From NCBI GenBank assembly GCA_963829965.1, contig CAWHLK010000038.1, positions 45,234 through 109,233 on the forward strand: a stretch of 64,000 nt of DNA. The letters run 5' to 3'. This document shows positions 54,215 through 63,221 of this stretch, piece after piece. This DNA is from DASXZH01 sp963829965 (GTDB taxonomy: Bacteria; Armatimonadota; Fimbriimonadia; Fimbriimonadales; Fimbriimonadaceae). The notes beneath the pieces are model-generated. The model ran no database searches. It was given only the letters and a program-made list of their open reading frames with translations, and was not told where the DNA came from. The position numbers were made by a program, and so were the translations under genes. The stretch's first letter is position 1; every line of letters starts with the position of its first letter.

Positions 54215-55372
54215 TTATCTGCTCACTGGCGCAAATCGTATATCGTCGATCCCCAGTGAAGCGGGGCCGTCGGCGCGATAAGGCAGCACGTCCCGGTAAA
54301 GCTTCAAGAAAATCTGTTTCTCGCTCCCAGTGTGAACCTTCACGGTGAAAGGCATCCAAGTGTAGAGGTCCTCGACCAGAGCCGGGCGCGAACGGGCTTC
54401 CCCCGCCTCAAGGGCGATCGTGGCAGCCAGTGTGTTGGAGTCTGAAATATCCGAAACGAAGCAGCTAAACAGGTAGTCGCTGTCTGGTTCCACGGCCACC
54501 TTTTCCTCCCACAGAAGCACCGGCTGCCGCCCGGGAACCGGGCTCACACACATCGCCATGCTTCCTCGGTGGTTGGTGCGCTGAACAAAGTCTGCGCGAA
54601 TCGAGCTTTGGAGTTGGAACGGCCGCATAATGCCTTCGCTGATCGTGAAGGTGCCCGGCTTGGACAAGGCATTGGGCGATGCTGCCACGTAAGCTTGATC
54701 GCTCGCGAACATGCTTGAATCTGTGGAGTCGAAGGAGCCGTTGCTGACTTCCGGGAGCAGTTTCAACGGGACCAGCGTATCAAGAGGAATTCGGTTCCCT
54801 TCCTTTCCTGTGAGGGTCCGTGTGCTTCCGTCCGCAAGTTGAAAGTTGATGACAAGGAACTTATCGGCCCCTGGCGCAGGGTCCGGGATTCCAAAATCGG
54901 TCAAGTTCACCGGTATTGAGTTGGCGCCGTTCGCGACCATTGCAGCGACCGAGGCAGTTACATCTGTTCCCGAATAACTGGCGGACAGAACCTTCAGTGA
55001 ACTGGGCTTTGCCGGCACGGGAAGCAATGAGCTAAAGAAAACGACTTCGTTTTCAGAGGCAGAGTAAGTCTCCTCCACCCCACGAACGGTGTACTTGAGC
55101 CAGAGCAGCTTTCTGTGCCCGAGTGCAGTGTCCGTAAAAACAGAGTTGCTGGCGGTAATGCTTATGTCACCCCTGGCGAGGGCTGTGACAACGATCGCAG
55201 TCACGTCTTTGCCGTCGCCGTCCGCATCGCCGTACCAGGCTTGAACGATCTTGATGTCGGCGCGGGTGGCGGGTTGTGCATCCGATTGGTTGCTCGACGC
55301 TTGACGGCCGAAGGCTATGCCGCCAAGGAGTAACACCAAAGTGAAGACCGCTAAAGGGATACGAGGCCGCAT
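54215..55372 (-). CDS. Exported DUF3395-like protein with carbohydrate-binding-like C-terminus
   Basis: Signal peptide: LAVFTLVLLLGGIAFGRQ. Two related units follow: KIVQAWYGDADGDGKDVTAI with NSVFTDTALGHRKLLWLKYT, and KVLSASYSGTDVTASVAAMV with LTDFGIPDPAPGADKFLVIN, both of the DUF3395 kind, which binds or presents as beta sandwich. The last about 150 residues (ISEGIMRPFQLQSSIRADFV, VEPDSDYLFSCFVSDISDSN, LGIDDIRFAP) resemble a carbohydrate-binding-module jelly roll. A TAAGAT ends 6 bases before ATG 55372, so this gene may also have its own promoter within the cluster. Exact role unknown; it may bind glycan for the neighbouring enzyme. Confidence 0.65.
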   Translation of the reverse strand: MRPRIPLAVFTLVLLLGGIAFGRQASSNQSDAQPATRADIKIVQAWYGDADGDGKDVTAIVVTALARGDISITASNSVFTDTALGHRKLLWLKYTVRGVEETYSASENEVVFFSSLLPVPAKPSSLKVLSASYSGTDVTASVAAMVANGANSIPVNLTDFGIPDPAPGADKFLVINFQLADGSTRTLTGKEGNRIPLDTLVPLKLLPEVSNGSFDSTDSSMFASDQAYVAASPNALSKPGTFTISEGIMRPFQLQSSIRADFVQRTNHRGSMAMCVSPVPGRQPVLLWEEKVAVEPDSDYLFSCFVSDISDSNTLAATIALEAGEARSRPALVEDLYTWMPFTVKVHTGSEKQIFLKLYRDVLPYRADGPASLGIDDIRFAPVSR

Positions 55373-55378
55373 ATCGGC

Positions 55379-55384
55379 ATCTTA
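55379..55384 (-). promoter_or_regulatory. -10-like TAAGAT, 6 bases before the start at 55372
   Basis: TANNNT in the position expected for leaderless transcription; it suggests an internal promoter for the two exported-protein genes at the end of the uronate cluster. Confidence 0.4.
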
Positions 55385-55462
55385 CCAGCGCAGAACCCCT
55401 CAATCCAGATTGAACCGGTAATCCGGCGGATCGACTTAGTTCTTGTGCGCTGAGCGAGTCCT

Positions 55463-56089
55463 TCAATTAAATCTTTGCGCGGCATTTCTAAACGCCTTCG
55501 CTCTAGTTACCAACTCCTCGTGGGACAGCTTTGTGTCGACCAAAGCAGTTCCAACCCCAACCGCAACCGCGCCTGCTCTGAGGAACTCACCAATTGTCTC
55601 AAGGGTCACGCCCCCGGTAGGCATGAGCGGGATATCTGCAAGTGGGGCGCGAAGCGACCTTAGGTAGGGAGCCCCGCCAAGCGCATCGCAGGGAAAGACC
55701 TTGATAACGTCCCCTCCTGCCTCGTGGGCTGCGAAGATCTCGGCGGGTGTCAACGCCCCGGGGGCAACCGCGACACCGAGCCGGTTGCACAGGGCAACCG
55801 TTTCAACGTTCAAGGCAGGTGAAACAACAAACCTGGCGCCTGCTTGAATGCAGTTCTTGGCAGTTTGAGGGTCGAGCACAGTGCCCGCCCCAACGAGGAT
55901 GTTCTCAAGCCGCGACAGCTCGCGAATCGTCTCGACCGCGCCGGGGACAGTCATTGTAATCTCCAGGACGTCTATCCCTCCTTCCAAGATCGCATCCACG
56001 ACTTTCATCGCCGCCTCGGCGGAAGCGGCCCGCACAACGGGGACGATCTTTGTGCGCTTGATCCAAGCCAAGGCTTCTTGCTTGTCCAC
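55463..56089 (-). CDS. eda: 2-keto-3-deoxy-6-phosphogluconate (KDPG) aldolase
   Basis: The enzyme cleaves KDPG to pyruvate and glyceraldehyde-3-phosphate, the last step of hexuronate catabolism. The 208-residue product has the Schiff-base lysine Lys130 in DVIKVFPCD, Glu43 in LEITMTVPGA, the phosphate-loop GAGTVLD and PTGGVTLETIGEFLRAGAVAVGVG at the C-terminus. Start is GTG 56089, directly following the TAA of the kinase with no gap, so the two genes are coupled. The length is typical of Eda proteins. It fits the cluster's pathway exactly. Confidence 0.93.
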   Translation of the reverse strand: MDKQEALAWIKRTKIVPVVRAASAEAAMKVVDAILEGGIDVLEITMTVPGAVETIRELSRLENILVGAGTVLDPQTAKNCIQAGARFVVSPALNVETVALCNRLGVAVAPGALTPAEIFAAHEAGGDVIKVFPCDALGGAPYLRSLRAPLADIPLMPTGGVTLETIGEFLRAGAVAVGVGTALVDTKLSHEELVTRAKAFRNAAQRFN

Positions 56090-57154
56090 TTAACGGTCCA
56101 CCCTTGCGGTTCCCATCTTCATCGCCTTCAGGACCTCGTCCAAGGTCGCCATCGAGGTGTCGCCGGGGGTGGTCATCGCCAAGGCGCCGTGCGCGGCGCC
56201 GCACTCCACGGCCCATTGGGGCCCCTTATCCATCATTAGGCCGTAGATGAGACCCGAAGCGAACGAGTCGCCACCGCCTACACGATCGAAGATCTCTTGA
56301 TCCTTCCGCTCCGGGGCCCCAGTCAATTGGCCCTCGTGGAACACCACTGCGCTCCAGTCGTTGCGGGTCGCGCTCGTAGCAACCCGCAGAGTGGTGGCGA
56401 CGGTTTTGATGTTCGGGAAAGCCCCGATGACCCGTCTGATCATCGCTTGATACCCTTCGCTGTCCAAAACAGAACGGTCTTCATCCGCGCCTTGGACATC
56501 AAAGCCCAGCGCTGCCTCGAAGTCCTCCTCATTGCCAAGCATGACGTCCACAAACGGAGCGAGAGCGCGGTTCGTTTCCTGGGCGCGCCTTTTGCCACCC
56601 ATAGATTTCCATAGCGAGGGCCGGTAGTTGAGATCGTAAGAAACCGTTGCCCCATGGCGCTTGGCCGCAACCATCGCTTCCTGGGCAACCTCCGGCGTGG
56701 AATCCGAAAGGGCAGCAAAGATGCCGCCGGTGTGGAACCAGCGGGTATCCGACATGACCGCATCCCAATCGATGTCGCCTTTCTTGAGTTGACTTACCGC
56801 TGTATGGCCGCGATCGGAACAGCCAACCGCTCCCCTATTACCGAAACCGCGTTCGGTGAAGTTCAGCCCGTTGCGGGCTTCGCGCCCAACCCCGTCAAAA
56901 CCCACCCAGCGTAGGTAGCGCAAATCCACCCCGCCCTGAAGCATCAAATCCTCGACGAGGCGTCCAACCGGATTGTCGGCGAGGGCAGTGACAATAGCCG
57001 TGCGAAGACCAAAGCAACGCCGCAAGCCCCGCGCCACGTTGTATTCGCCGCCGCCCTCCCAGACCTGAAACGTCCGCGTGGTGGAGATGCGCCCCTCCCC
57101 GGGATCGAGACGGAGCATGACTTCTCCGAGCGAGACTAAATCAAAGGTGGCCAT
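56090..57154 (-). CDS. kdgK: 2-keto-3-deoxygluconate kinase (PfkB family)
   Basis: KDG kinase makes KDPG from 2-keto-3-deoxygluconate with ATP. The 354-residue product opens with FDLVSLGEVMLRLDPGEGRI, has GGGEYNVARGLRRCFGLRTA (substrate site), VSYDLNYRPSLW and the catalytic/ATP signature VGGGDSFASGLIYGLM near the C-terminus. This is a PfkB sugar kinase; KdgK is chosen because it adjoins the aldolase and lies in the uronate cluster, while other PfkB substrates are possible. ATG 57154 is chosen over 57202 since the upstream part lacks homology to the family. It sits 77 bases downstream of the transporter stop. Confidence 0.85.
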   Translation of the reverse strand: MATFDLVSLGEVMLRLDPGEGRISTTRTFQVWEGGGEYNVARGLRRCFGLRTAIVTALADNPVGRLVEDLMLQGGVDLRYLRWVGFDGVGREARNGLNFTERGFGNRGAVGCSDRGHTAVSQLKKGDIDWDAVMSDTRWFHTGGIFAALSDSTPEVAQEAMVAAKRHGATVSYDLNYRPSLWKSMGGKRRAQETNRALAPFVDVMLGNEEDFEAALGFDVQGADEDRSVLDSEGYQAMIRRVIGAFPNIKTVATTLRVATSATRNDWSAVVFHEGQLTGAPERKDQEIFDRVGGGDSFASGLIYGLMMDKGPQWAVECGAAHGALAMTTPGDTSMATLDEVLKAMKMGTARVDR

Positions 57155-57231
57155 TGGACATCTCAGATTGTTATACTCAGTCGCGTAGCGGCAACACGGC
57201 AAAGCCGCAAGGGGTGAGATCTGAAGTACGC

Positions 57232-58830
57232 CTAACGGATGCTTGGGCCTGAATATCCCTTGGCATTGCTTCCATCCGGTTCGACGATTGGCCGGCCGTC
57301 ACGGTCGAATTTCACCAGCTCGTTTGTGGGGCCCTTTGATGTACGCCAATACACCCAGCGAGCGCCCATCCAGCCGACCTTAGCCCTAGGTCCCTCAACG
57401 GGAGGAGAAATCGCCTTCAACTCCACTGCGCGCTTTGCCTCGTAGTCGCCTAACGACTCATATTTCGGCTTGTTGAGAACAAGCTGAAGCCAAACCAACG
57501 AGCCGAGCAGAACCGCCACGCCGCAGGCAATGGCAAACCCAGACACCTTGCGCCGAGGCGTCACCGGCTCTACCCGGGGCAAAAGAAGGTGTAAGGCGAG
57601 TAAACCGATAAGGTACAGGGTGCCGGCAAGCAAAAACGGCGGCGCATAAGACCCTTCGGCCACACTGTGCCCCACAAAAATCTGGAAGAGGGCAGCGCCC
57701 ACCACCGCGAACGCAGTTTGGATGCCCACCGTAGTGGAAACTGCAGCGCGGGGCAGGGTGTCAGAGACCAAGGTGTAGAGGTTGCAACTCCAGCCTTGAT
57801 GAGCCGACGCCGCGAGCGAAATGAGCGCAACCGCAACGTAAACCGGAGGAATGCCCAGAACCGCCGGCCCCTTCACCAGTCCGCCCACCAGCGATACCGG
57901 AAGCGCAGAAACCGCGCAAACAAGCATCGCCGTCTTACGCGCCCGGCCAACTGAAAAGCCTCTGGCCAACAGCCTTGACGAAAGCCAGCCACCACCAACC
58001 GAACCAAAGTCAGCGACGATGAAGACGACAGGTATGGCAAGCGCCATGAAACCGGGGCTTAGTCTAAACCCGTCGCTTAAGAACTTTGGGAGCCAGGTCA
58101 GATAGAACCACCACGGCGCATCGGTAAAGAACTTGGCGACCGACAGCGCATAGACCGGCCGCATCCCAAACACCTCGCCGACGCTCAGTTTCCCCGTACT
58201 CTCAGGCGGGTCTTGCTGAATATAGGCTAACTCTGACGGGGAAACTCCCGGATGCCGGGCGGGAGCCCGATAGAGGCGCATCCAAAACCACAGCCAAACG
58301 AGGCCGAGGCCACCCAAAAGCATAAAGCACGCGCGCCAGCCAAGCGTTTCCGCAATCCCAACCGCGAGCAGCGGCGCGAGGATAGCGCCGACGTTCGACC
58401 CGGCATTGAACCAGCCGGCGGCAAGGGCGCGCTCTTTCTTCGGAAACCACTCGGCAACCGTGCGAACCGAAGCGGGAAAGTTGCCGGATTCACCCAAGCC
58501 GAGAAGAAACCGAATCGCGGCGAAGCCGCCGAGACTGCCGACGAGCGCATGGCCCACCGAGGCGAGATTCCAAACCAGAAACGAAGTTCCCAGCCCGCGC
58601 TTAACCCCAACCCTATCGATCCATCGCCCCACGAACACCATGCCCGCGCCATAAGCGAGGAGAAAGCTGACGTTGATGAGCGCAAGGTCGACGGGCCCCA
58701 GCCTGAGGTCATTCTCAAAAAACGGCACGAGAATGGAGAATAGCTGGCGGTCGAAATAGTTGATCGTCGTCGCGAAGAAGAGAAGGGCGCAGATGGTCCA
58801 GCGTACGCGCGTTACGCGCGCTTCACCCAT
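57232..58830 (-). CDS. exuT: MFS transporter, hexuronate/galacturonate (ExuT-like), with C-terminal extension
   Basis: Major facilitator with at least 12 transmembrane segments: ALLFFATTINYFDRQLFSIL, then FLLAYGAGMVFVGRWIDRVG (motif A), WNLASVGHALVGSLGGFAAI and FLLGLGESGNFPASVRTVAE, typical of the ExuT/anion:cation symporter group. Start ATG 58830 overlaps the SDR stop by 8 bases. The last about 85 residues after the final membrane helix (LVLNKPKYESLGDYEAKRAV to the end) form an unusual hydrophilic tail that should face outside or the cytoplasm. It would import hexuronate for the enzymes in the same operon. The substrate is inferred from context. Confidence 0.85.
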   Translation of the reverse strand: MGEARVTRVRWTICALLFFATTINYFDRQLFSILVPFFENDLRLGPVDLALINVSFLLAYGAGMVFVGRWIDRVGVKRGLGTSFLVWNLASVGHALVGSLGGFAAIRFLLGLGESGNFPASVRTVAEWFPKKERALAAGWFNAGSNVGAILAPLLAVGIAETLGWRACFMLLGGLGLVWLWFWMRLYRAPARHPGVSPSELAYIQQDPPESTGKLSVGEVFGMRPVYALSVAKFFTDAPWWFYLTWLPKFLSDGFRLSPGFMALAIPVVFIVADFGSVGGGWLSSRLLARGFSVGRARKTAMLVCAVSALPVSLVGGLVKGPAVLGIPPVYVAVALISLAASAHQGWSCNLYTLVSDTLPRAAVSTTVGIQTAFAVVGAALFQIFVGHSVAEGSYAPPFLLAGTLYLIGLLALHLLLPRVEPVTPRRKVSGFAIACGVAVLLGSLVWLQLVLNKPKYESLGDYEAKRAVELKAISPPVEGPRAKVGWMGARWVYWRTSKGPTNELVKFDRDGRPIVEPDGSNAKGYSGPSIR

Positions 58831-59596
58831 TGACACCCGAGGCGAGGAATCCGCCATCCACCACCAGGCCCGTTCCCGTGATAAAACTGCACCCATCGGA
58901 GCATAGGAAAAGCGCGGCGGGAACCACTTCTTCGGGATTACCAAACCGCCCAAGGGGCGTTCGCTGGAGCAACTCCTGCCCCCGTGGCGAACCCATCAGC
59001 AGGTCCCGGTTGAGATCGGTAACAAATACGCCGGGCACAAGCGCGTTGGTTCGTATACCGTCCTTCGCCCATTCGGCGCCCAAGCTCCGCGTGAGCGCCA
59101 TCACCGCCGCCTTCGAAGCACTGTACGCTGCCACCTCGTGAAAAGGAACGAACGATGAAAGTGAAGCCACATTCACGATCCTTCCTCGTCCGATCTTCTT
59201 AAGAGGTTCGTAAAACGCCTGGCATGTCCGAAGCATGCCGGTAGCGTTGGTGTCGAGGAGATCGTTCCACTCGCCGGCAGAGACATCCTTCGTTGGCTTG
59301 CGAAAGGTTCTTCCCGCGCAGTTCACGAGAATGTCCACTCCCCCAAACTCCTGGACCACTTGCTCTTGGAGTCGGTCAATCGAGGATTGGACTAAAACAT
59401 CGCAAGTCGTGTCCAGGGTTCTGACGCCGCGCGAGCGAATATCGCCCGCGATCTCACTTCCCTCCCGGCGTCCGCAGGCAACAACGTTAGCCCCAACATC
59501 TGCCAGTCCGAGCGCAATCGCCCGCCCAAGGCCGCTGGTGCCGCCAATAACTACCGCGGTTCGCCCCGAAATATCAAACGGGTTCACGCAAGCCAT
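58823..59596 (-). CDS. SDR oxidoreductase, probable fructuronate/tagaturonate-type reductase
   Basis: The 257-residue product is a classical SDR: NAD(P) motif GGTSGLGRAIALGLADVGAN, NNAG-equivalent LVNCAG, catalytic Ser in VNVASLSSFVPF, then YSASKAAVMALTRSLGAEWA with the YxxxK pair. In this cluster it would interconvert D-mannonate and D-fructuronate (UxuB role, here by an SDR instead of the usual polyol dehydrogenase). Other SDR reactions (for example gluconate-type oxidation) cannot be excluded. Start ATG 59596 is within the isomerase end (13-base overlap). There is no frameshift. Confidence 0.75.
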   Translation of the reverse strand: MACVNPFDISGRTAVVIGGTSGLGRAIALGLADVGANVVACGRREGSEIAGDIRSRGVRTLDTTCDVLVQSSIDRLQEQVVQEFGGVDILVNCAGRTFRKPTKDVSAGEWNDLLDTNATGMLRTCQAFYEPLKKIGRGRIVNVASLSSFVPFHEVAAYSASKAAVMALTRSLGAEWAKDGIRTNALVPGVFVTDLNRDLLMGSPRGQELLQRTPLGRFGNPEEVVPAALFLCSDGCSFITGTGLVVDGGFLASGVNG

Positions 59597-60720
59597 GCGG
59601 CGGCGATCCCCCCCATCAGGTCTTTGGCATCGCGCTCGATCTGAACGGTGGTTGGCGGAATCGTCATGGCTTCGTACCTGTTGGTAAGAGCAAGCGCGAT
59701 GGAACGCCGCGCATGCCGCCATTTGTAAATGAGTTGATCCAGGACGCGGGCGTCCGAGTGCTGCGGCACAAAAGTTGGCCCCAGCATCTCCAGGCGGAGC
59801 AGCGTGGTCTCTTCCACCAGAGAGGGCTGATTCATGAACCACCAGCAGCCAAAGGGCAGAATATTCGCGAACTTGCGCGCGGCGACGCACAGACCGTGGG
59901 TGTTTTCGCGGGACAAGGTTGTTATCAAGAAGCGCAAATCGGGGTTGGCCTTTGCCAAGGCATGGAGCGGAGAAAGGTCCACTGTCATCACGCCGTCACC
60001 GGCAAGCCCAAGTCTGGGGTTCAAGGCTTTATCGACCCCGATCATCAAAGCGAGTGGCAGACCATGCCTCCGGCAGGCCTCAAGAACTGCAAGCGGGAGC
60101 GGCGTGACTTCACCGACGGAAAGGGCCAAATAGCGGGGACGCATCCGGTCGATCCAGTACTCGAGGTCATCTTCGATTTCAACTTCGTTAAGAAGCCGGT
60201 CCAGGCGAAGGGCGGCATAAAACCGGGAATCCGGCAGGATGCCGGAATCCCACACCTCGCGCTCCAAAGGGTCGCGGGGATCGTTCGTCATCGTTAGGGC
60301 CGAGACTTTCGCCAAGTCGAGCACATGCTCGAAGTGCTGCTCCAAGGTCCTGCCCGCGAAGAAAGCCCGGGCCTCTTTGAGATCCCGTGCCGCCGGATCC
60401 AGGTCGAAGGCCTTGAGAACGGTAACCACTCCGGCTGCGGCCTCGCTGAGCGGGGTTCGCCGCACAAAGAGCTGGTCCCAAACCAAATCGGCCTGCGACT
60501 TCTTACCTCGCGCAAAGAACGCCTCGGGACTAAGGGAAAGATCGGCGCGGAGCGTCTCAGCCGCCAAATAGTGATAGGTAAGAAGCTCGTCAATGCCCCA
60601 TAGGGTCAGCCCGCCGAACTGCGGAGCATAGAGGTGGGTGTGAAGATCTACTACTGGCGCTGCATCTACCGCCGCTCGCACCTTCTCTGCCAAATCGATT
60701 CCATTGCTTACTGTTTCCAT
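59584..60720 (-). CDS. uxaC: Uronate isomerase-like protein (amidohydrolase fold)
   Basis: UxaC-type enzymes convert D-glucuronate to D-fructuronate and D-galacturonate to D-tagaturonate. The first block VVDLHTHLYAPQFG carries the HxH metal motif, then GIDELLTYHYLAAE, FFARGKKSQADLVWDQLFVR, RYLALSVGEVTPLP and FGCWWFMNQPSLVEETTLLR, all in the family's order. At 378 residues it is shorter than E. coli UxaC (about 470), as in a short subfamily. A Shine-Dalgarno GAGAGGA precedes ATG 60720. It overlaps the SDR gene by 13 bases and follows the mannonate dehydratase by 48 bases; the whole set is one operon. Confidence 0.82.
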   Translation of the reverse strand: METVSNGIDLAEKVRAAVDAAPVVDLHTHLYAPQFGGLTLWGIDELLTYHYLAAETLRADLSLSPEAFFARGKKSQADLVWDQLFVRRTPLSEAAAGVVTVLKAFDLDPAARDLKEARAFFAGRTLEQHFEHVLDLAKVSALTMTNDPRDPLEREVWDSGILPDSRFYAALRLDRLLNEVEIEDDLEYWIDRMRPRYLALSVGEVTPLPLAVLEACRRHGLPLALMIGVDKALNPRLGLAGDGVMTVDLSPLHALAKANPDLRFLITTLSRENTHGLCVAARKFANILPFGCWWFMNQPSLVEETTLLRLEMLGPTFVPQHSDARVLDQLIYKWRHARRSIALALTNRYEAMTIPPTTVQIERDAKDLMGGIAAAWLA

Positions 60721-60768
60721 TTACGTCCTCTCTGGCTATCGTTTACCGTTTACCCGTTTACTTGCTTA

Positions 60769-62019
60769 CTATTCTTGTCCGCCCCCGTCACTTGTCACAC
60801 GTTGCATGTCGCCTGCGACTGCGAGCCCCACCATAAGCCCGCGCAGCTCTGCAAGGCCTCGCATTCTGCCAATTCCCGAGTAACCCGGGTTTGGAAACGG
60901 GGGTTTGGTTAAGTCGTCCATCATCGTGTGCCCGTGATCGGGCCAAAACGGAAGCCGGGCATCCGCCCGTCCTTCTGCTCGGCGTCTATCTTGCTCGTTC
61001 AGAATGGCGGACACTACCGCAGGCATGTCCACCGAGCCTTCAAGGTGGTTCGCTTCGTAAAAAGATCCGTCCGGTTCGCGATGAGTGCTCCTTAGGTGCA
61101 CCGCGTGCACAAGCGGAGCAAATCTCCGAAACATTGCGGGAAGTTCGTTATCTGGACGCGCGCCAAGAGAGCCGGTGCAGAAACAGATACCGTTGGCCGG
61201 ACTTTTCACCATGTCCAAAATCGACTGAAAATCATCGGAAGTGGAAACGATGCGAGGCAGTCCGAGCAGCGGAAACGGCGGATCATCGGGGTGAACTGCG
61301 AGCCGGACTCCGACCTTTTCGGCCACAGGCACAACCGCTTCAAGAAATCGGGCAAAGTTCGCCCGCAAAATGTCGGCATCGATTCGGGAATATTGGGCCA
61401 GCATTGTCTTCACGTCATCCAAGGACAGATTCAGCTTAACTCCCGGGAACACGTCGATGATCGTCTGCACAAATGCTTCCTGCTCCAATAGATCCAGAGA
61501 AGACCACCAAGTGACTGCAAGCTCGCGAGTCTCAGCATCATAATCCAATTCGGCACCGGGCCGCTTCAACACTTGGAGATCAAACGCGGCAAACTGCGCC
61601 GGGTCGAATCTTAAGCACTCGGAGCCGTCTGGCAGGACATACCGAAGGTCCGTCCTCACCCAATCCAGCACAGGCATGAAGTTGTAGATCACCGTGTCCA
61701 CGCCTTCGGCGGCCAGATTCTCCAGAGATGTTATGTAGTTCTTGAACAGGCTTGAGAGGTTCCCGGTACCGGTTTTGATCTGTTCGTGAACCGGCAAGGA
61801 CTCAACCGCTGCCCACCGCAGGCCGGTGGAATCCAACTGCTCCCTGCGCTCTTGGATCGCCTCAAGCGGCCAAACCTCGCCATAAGGGATCTGGTGCAGC
61901 GAGGTGAAGACCGCCTCAGCACCTGCCTGCCGAATGTGGCTGAGCAGCACAGGGTCTCCTGGCCCGAACCAGCGAAAAGAGGGTTCCGGGAGTTCGGGGC
62001 CAAGTTCGGTCAAGTTCAT
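60769..62019 (-). CDS. uxuA: Mannonate dehydratase
   Basis: The enzyme dehydrates D-mannonate to 2-keto-3-deoxygluconate. The 416-residue product shows RWFGPGDPVLLSHIRQAGAE, ALHxIPYGEVW (here SLHQIPYGEVWPLEAI), YNFMPVLDWVRTDL, LAVHPDDPPFPLLGLPRIVS, FCTGSLGARPDN, HLRSTHREPDGSFYEANHLE and LPFWPDHGHTMMDD, the ordered family motifs with metal and substrate residues. It reads without breaks. Start ATG 62019 lies 10 bases after the stop of the regulator, so the regulator and the pathway genes are probably in one message. Confidence 0.92.
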   Translation of the reverse strand: MNLTELGPELPEPSFRWFGPGDPVLLSHIRQAGAEAVFTSLHQIPYGEVWPLEAIQERREQLDSTGLRWAAVESLPVHEQIKTGTGNLSSLFKNYITSLENLAAEGVDTVIYNFMPVLDWVRTDLRYVLPDGSECLRFDPAQFAAFDLQVLKRPGAELDYDAETRELAVTWWSSLDLLEQEAFVQTIIDVFPGVKLNLSLDDVKTMLAQYSRIDADILRANFARFLEAVVPVAEKVGVRLAVHPDDPPFPLLGLPRIVSTSDDFQSILDMVKSPANGICFCTGSLGARPDNELPAMFRRFAPLVHAVHLRSTHREPDGSFYEANHLEGSVDMPAVVSAILNEQDRRRAEGRADARLPFWPDHGHTMMDDLTKPPFPNPGYSGIGRMRGLAELRGLMVGLAVAGDMQRVTSDGGGQE

Positions 62020-62029
62020 GGTCTTGGTG

Positions 62030-63221
62030 CTAGCGGATCGCCGCGACCATTGCAGACTCAAGAGGTGTCTTAGCCATCCTTGTTTTCAGCCTGGTCAGTC
62101 GCGCTGAGTTTAGCTTTGCGGCGGCCAGTTCGCGATCATGATCCAACCGGTAGAGTTTGGCGAGGGTCTCCTCCGCATACACGCCGAACTGGCAGCTGCC
62201 TCCATCGTTGCACTCGCTCGCCATTCGCTCCAGGCCAGAGATGGCGTTGGTTCGGGTGCCATCATGAATGCAGAGGATGGCACGAGTTGCTGAGTTGAGC
62301 AAGTGCACCTGTTGGTGGCCGGTTTCCAGATACAGGCATTCTCCTCTCTCCAGCCGCCGGGCGGCGCTCGCGTAAGAACCCGAAACGGCCTCGAACCAGG
62401 CTTGCGTGCTGTCAACGATCGCTCTTCTAACAGGGTCATCCACAAGTTCGGCGGACATCTCGAGCATTTCCAGGCCCTCCCGAGTGTCGCCCCAATGCAG
62501 AAGCAAGGTTCCCTTGAGCCTGGCCGCGTTAATGCGGGCGGCTCTGGTGTTTGCCCGGTCGGCAACTTCTAAAGCGGCTTGAGCGATCCGGTTGGCCGCA
62601 TCCACTTTCCCCCGCCGGCTGTAGGTCTTGCCCAACTCGAAGCAAGCATCGGATGCAAGGTCCCAGTCCTGGGCATGAACAGCTGCGCGCAAAGCTTTTT
62701 TTAGGAGCATGGAACTGGTTTCCAGTTCTTCTTCGGCGATTCCACGCCAATAGTCGGGCCAGCCCGCAAACCCCTCGGGTTTTCCCGCGAGGTCAAGGAG
62801 ATTCCTGATCTCACTAATAGCCAATCCACGCGCCAGCGACCGATTTGCGTGGAAGATAGCGTATAGGGTCTTCGGATCGAAGCGCGCGCACCATCGCAGC
62901 GACTCCAAATAATGGGACATCACGGTTGGCTCGGCCCCAGAGTCACCCGATGCGGTTCCTTCTTGCAAACGAACGTGGTCCACCCACTCGCCATCCTGGT
63001 TCGGCAAAAAGACCTCGCCCTGGCGCATTCCTGCATGATCGAGGTCGCATTCGAGCTTGAGATGGCTGGAGAACCGGCATTCCATCCGGCTAGCTTCGAT
63101 GAAGCCCTCGCCTAGCTGCCGACGAATAATCGCAACGACCTGCCGAAGACTTTCCTGCTGTTTTTCCAGCGGCTTTTCTGGCCATAAGGCGGCGCCGGCA
63201 ATGTCCCTGCGCACACCGAAT
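62030..63221 (-). CDS. BTAD/TPR-type regulator of the uronate operon, 5' end missing
   Basis: The sensible part of the frame begins at about 63215 with RRDIAGAALWPEKPLEKQQE then SLRQVVAIIRRQL, the second half of a BTAD-type winged helix (same LWP/LRQ pattern as the regulator at 15805). A long helical TPR-like region follows (TLYAIFHANRSLARGLAISE, DLASDACFELGKTYSRRGKV, RINAARLKGTLLLHWGDTRE). The first about 45 residues are replaced by the start of rplE, which continues into this frame. The gene is upstream of uxuA by 10 bases, so it likely controls the operon. The true N-terminus cannot be seen. Confidence 0.75.
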
